Source: Dehalococcoidia bacterium (GTDB taxonomy: Bacteria; Chloroflexota; Dehalococcoidia; UBA2979). Taken from it: a DNA stretch of 26,408 bases. The position numbers and the translations under genes were made by a program. The stretch is from positions 1 through 26,408 of the forward strand of contig JALOAM010000025.1 in the NCBI GenBank assembly GCA_023228765.1, read 5' to 3'. The notes below the pieces were generated by a model. It worked only from the letters and a program-made list of their open reading frames with translations, made no database searches and had not been told where the DNA came from. Below, piece after piece: positions 24,636 to 26,408 of this stretch; within the stretch, counting starts at the first letter, position 1, and every line of letters begins with the position of its first letter.

Positions 24636-24665
24636 ACAATAGCACCGCGTGATCAGGCCGATCAA
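24636..24665 (-). promoter_or_regulatory. Predicted dnaA promoter
   Basis: On the minus strand: TTGATC (24660-24665) as -35, 18 bases, then TATTGT (24636-24641) as -10, preceded by TG (extended). The transcription start would be near 24630, leaving a leader of about 220 bases. A TGATC/GATCA inverted repeat (24650-24664) overlaps the -35, a possible operator. Apart from this and the coaX promoter I see nothing in 24407-24824. Confidence 0.45.
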
Positions 24666-24736
24666 GGCTCTTATGTGATGTCCGCAGTGCTTTTCATTAC
24701 AACCAGCGAAACTCCTCACAACATCCGCATCCCGCG

Positions 24737-24765
24737 CCGACACTGGTGATGAGGCCCGCTATACT
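24737..24765 (+). promoter_or_regulatory. Predicted coaX promoter
   Basis: CCGACA (24737-24742) as -35 (4 of 6), 17 bases, then TATACT (24760-24765) as -10 (5 of 6). The predicted start near 24772 gives a leader of about 50 bases before the coaX ATG. It is divergent from the dnaA promoter, with about 70 bp between -35 elements. Confidence 0.55.
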
Positions 24766-24824
24766 GCCGCCCTGCGCGACTCCCAACGCCGACCTGCGGG
24801 CGGTGTATGGAGGGATCCCACCCC

Positions 24825-25643
24825 ATGGCCGACCCGACTCAGCAACGCGATCCCCTGTCCCGATCCGAGCAGGACGGCTACCTCCTCGCCATCGACATCG
24901 GCAACACCAGTGTCGCGATCGGTGTGTTCGACGGTAGCGAAGAGGTCGCGGCGTTCCGCGTCGCGAGCGACCAGGAGAACTTCCCGGACGAGTACGCGAT
25001 GCTCCTGCTGGGACTGCTCCATACGAAGAACATCGAGCCCACGCACGTCTCCTCGGCGGTGATGTCCAGTACGGTGCCGCCGCTGGTGACCACGTTCCAG
25101 CAGGTGTGCCGCAAGCACTTCAATGTCGAACCGCTGGTGGTGGGCCCCGGCGTGCGCACGGGCGTCCGCGTGCTGTACGACAACCCGCGCGAGGTCGGCC
25201 CGGACCGCATCCTCCACGCCGTCGCGGCCCTCGAGTCCTACGACCCGCCGATGATCATCGTGGACCTGGGGACCGCCTGTGTGTTCGACGCGGTCTCACG
25301 GGATGGCGACTACCTCGGCGGGGCGATCGCGCCGGGGATCGGACTCGCGTCGCAGGCGCTGTTCACGCGCGCCGCGATGCTGCACCGCGTGGGCCTCGAG
25401 CAGCCCTCGAGCCCGATCGGGCGGAACACCGTGCACTCGATGCAGTCCGGGATCTTCTTCGGCTACGTCGAGATGGTCCGCGGCATGGTGCGCCGCTTCA
25501 AGGCGGAAGTCGGCGACGAGGCCCTCGTGATCGGCACCGGCGGGTACGTGAGCGTCCTCGCCGAGGAAGCCGGCTGCTTCGACGTGATCGAACCCGATCT
25601 GAACCTCACGGGCCTGCGGATCGTGTGGGAGCAAAACCAGTGA
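24825..25643 (+). CDS. coaX: Type III pantothenate kinase
   Basis: CoaX phosphorylates pantothenate, the first step of CoA synthesis; the type III form needs no feedback by CoA. The 272-residue protein has AIDIGNTSVAIGVF (phosphate-1 loop), GPDRILHAVAAL, DLGTACVFDAV (the DxGTAxxxD motif with Cys-Val in the variable positions) and GGAIAPGI. The ATG at 24825 has GGAGG (24809-24813) eleven bases upstream. An in-frame ATG at 24807 is an alternative that adds six residues but leaves a weak ribosome site. The stop overlaps the coaBC start as GTGA, linking two CoA steps. Confidence 0.94.
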   Translation: MADPTQQRDPLSRSEQDGYLLAIDIGNTSVAIGVFDGSEEVAAFRVASDQENFPDEYAMLLLGLLHTKNIEPTHVSSAVMSSTVPPLVTTFQQVCRKHFNVEPLVVGPGVRTGVRVLYDNPREVGPDRILHAVAALESYDPPMIIVDLGTACVFDAVSRDGDYLGGAIAPGIGLASQALFTRAAMLHRVGLEQPSSPIGRNTVHSMQSGIFFGYVEMVRGMVRRFKAEVGDEALVIGTGGYVSVLAEEAGCFDVIEPDLNLTGLRIVWEQNQ

Positions 25644-26408
25644 GCACTCCCACCTTCGAGGTAGTCCCGGAGCTTCCGGGCCGCGCTGGTGACCCGCTCC
25701 GCGGGGCGCACGTCGTTCTCGGCGTGACCGGGTCGATCTCCTGCTACAAGGCCGTGGAGGTCGCCAGCCGCTTCGTGCAGGCCGGCGCAGTGGTGGACGT
25801 GGCCCTCACCTCCCACGCCGCCGAGTTCGTCACCCCGCTCACCTTCCGCTCGATCACCGCGCGGGAGCCCTACGGCGACATGTGGCGTCCCCACGGCGAG
25901 TTCGGCGAGGCGCACGTCGAACTGGCGCGGCGCGCCTCCGTCCTCGTGATCGCGCCCGCGACGGCCTCCTGCCTCGCGAGGTTGGCGCACGGCCTGGCGG
26001 ACGACATGGTCTCGCTCACCGCGATCGCGACGACCGCGCCGGTGGTGATCGCGCCGGCGATGGACGCGCAGATGTGGGAGCACCCCGCCACGCAGGCAAA
26101 CGTGCAGCTCCTCCGCGAGCGTGGCGTGCAGTTCGTCGGGCCCGTCTCGGGCCGTCTCGCCTCCGGCCGCATCGGTGCTGGCCGCCTCGTCGAGCCCGCC
26201 GAGATCGTGGACCAGGTGCGCGCGCGACTGGCCCGCGAGGACGGTGACTACCTCGGGCGGAAGGTGGTGATCAGCGCCGGCGGGACGCATGAGTACGTGG
26301 ATCCCGTGCGCTACCTCACCAACAAGTCCTCGGGGAAGATGGGGTATGCCCTCGCCGAGGCCGCCCGCGACCGTGGCGCGGAGGTCGTCATCGTCTCCAC
26401 CGTGCCCA
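25640..26408 (+). CDS. coaBC: CoaBC (4'-phosphopantothenoylcysteine decarboxylase / ligase), 3' truncated by window
   Basis: CoaBC is bifunctional: the C-terminal half ligates phosphopantothenate and cysteine, and the N-terminal flavin half decarboxylates the product. About 256 codons are visible before the window ends. Seen: VLGVTGSISCYKAVE (flavin-binding), APATASCLARLAHGLADD, APAMDAQMW and the start of the ligase half, SAGGTHEYVDPVRYLTNKSSGKMG. The catalytic cysteine of the decarboxylase normally lies in a LACG motif; here it reads RLASGRIGAGRL, so Ser replaces Cys. Also PAMN is PAMD. These variants occur in other CoaBC lineages as far as I recall, so loss of activity is not certain. The GTG start overlaps the coaX stop. 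Confidence 0.92.
   Translation, partial: MSTPTFEVVPELPGRAGDPLRGAHVVLGVTGSISCYKAVEVASRFVQAGAVVDVALTSHAAEFVTPLTFRSITAREPYGDMWRPHGEFGEAHVELARRASVLVIAPATASCLARLAHGLADDMVSLTAIATTAPVVIAPAMDAQMWEHPATQANVQLLRERGVQFVGPVSGRLASGRIGAGRLVEPAEIVDQVRARLAREDGDYLGRKVVISAGGTHEYVDPVRYLTNKSSGKMGYALAEAARDRGAEVVIVSTVP

Noticed and set aside
24407..24824. rpmH (ribosomal protein L34) expected upstream of dnaA
   Set aside because: Both strands were read; no short Lys/Arg-rich L34-like frame (MKRTxQP start) is present.

Overview
The window is a gene-dense, high-GC bacterial chromosome segment made of housekeeping genes. It is probably from a Chloroflexota-like lineage. That call rests on the style of GyrB and DnaA, a MurT/GatD pair for peptidoglycan amidation, a gyrB separated from dnaA, and the obgE-nadD and coaX-coaBC arrangements. 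No 16S or other decisive marker is present, so an actinobacterial or unclassified high-GC lineage cannot be excluded. No phage, integrase, transposase, CRISPR array, tRNA or rRNA was seen.

Layout. (1) 67-4799, minus strand: a metallo-beta-lactamase-fold hydrolase, then a Tat-type lipoprotein with a degenerate LytM domain, a PAT-like GNAT acetyltransferase, lgt, a glutaredoxin-like protein and a DUF6518-like membrane protein. Most junctions after the hydrolase are only a few bases long. (2) 5126-7344, plus strand: murT-gatD, translationally coupled. (3) 7585-9580, minus strand: tatA and two XdhC/CoxI-family molybdenum-hydroxylase maturation proteins. Between the latter two lies an unusual structured intergenic region ending in a strong intrinsic terminator. 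(4) 9799-14477, minus strand: a YchF-like NTPase, a PAS-GGDEF-EAL protein, an endonuclease III-like DNA glycosylase and trmO. (5) 14791-17322, plus strand: gyrB and an unrecognised gene. (6) 17332-22624, minus strand: two tandem paralogous lipoproteins, a SAM methyltransferase, nadD and obgE. (7) 22625-26408: a cluster of DnaA-box-like sequences (candidate oriC), dnaA on the minus strand, and divergent coaX-coaBC on the plus strand. coaBC runs off the window.

The most striking non-coding structure is a family of palindromic intergenic repeats. Five copies are about 140-148 bp: two hairpin-forming ends in inverted orientation around a 55-70 bp core. There are also two single-hairpin copies. 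All seven lie between genes. They generate many misleading open reading frames.

Functional links. Lgt and TatA can both act on the Tat-type lipoprotein encoded here. MurT/GatD amidates lipid II. CoaX and CoaBC supply successive steps of CoA synthesis and NadD a step of NAD synthesis. DnaA, the DnaA-box cluster and GyrB belong to replication initiation and chromosome topology. I did not find a clearly new defence or metabolic system. The best candidates for undescribed biology are the repeat family, the structured RNA/terminator region at 8441-8558, and the internally duplicated lipoprotein pair.
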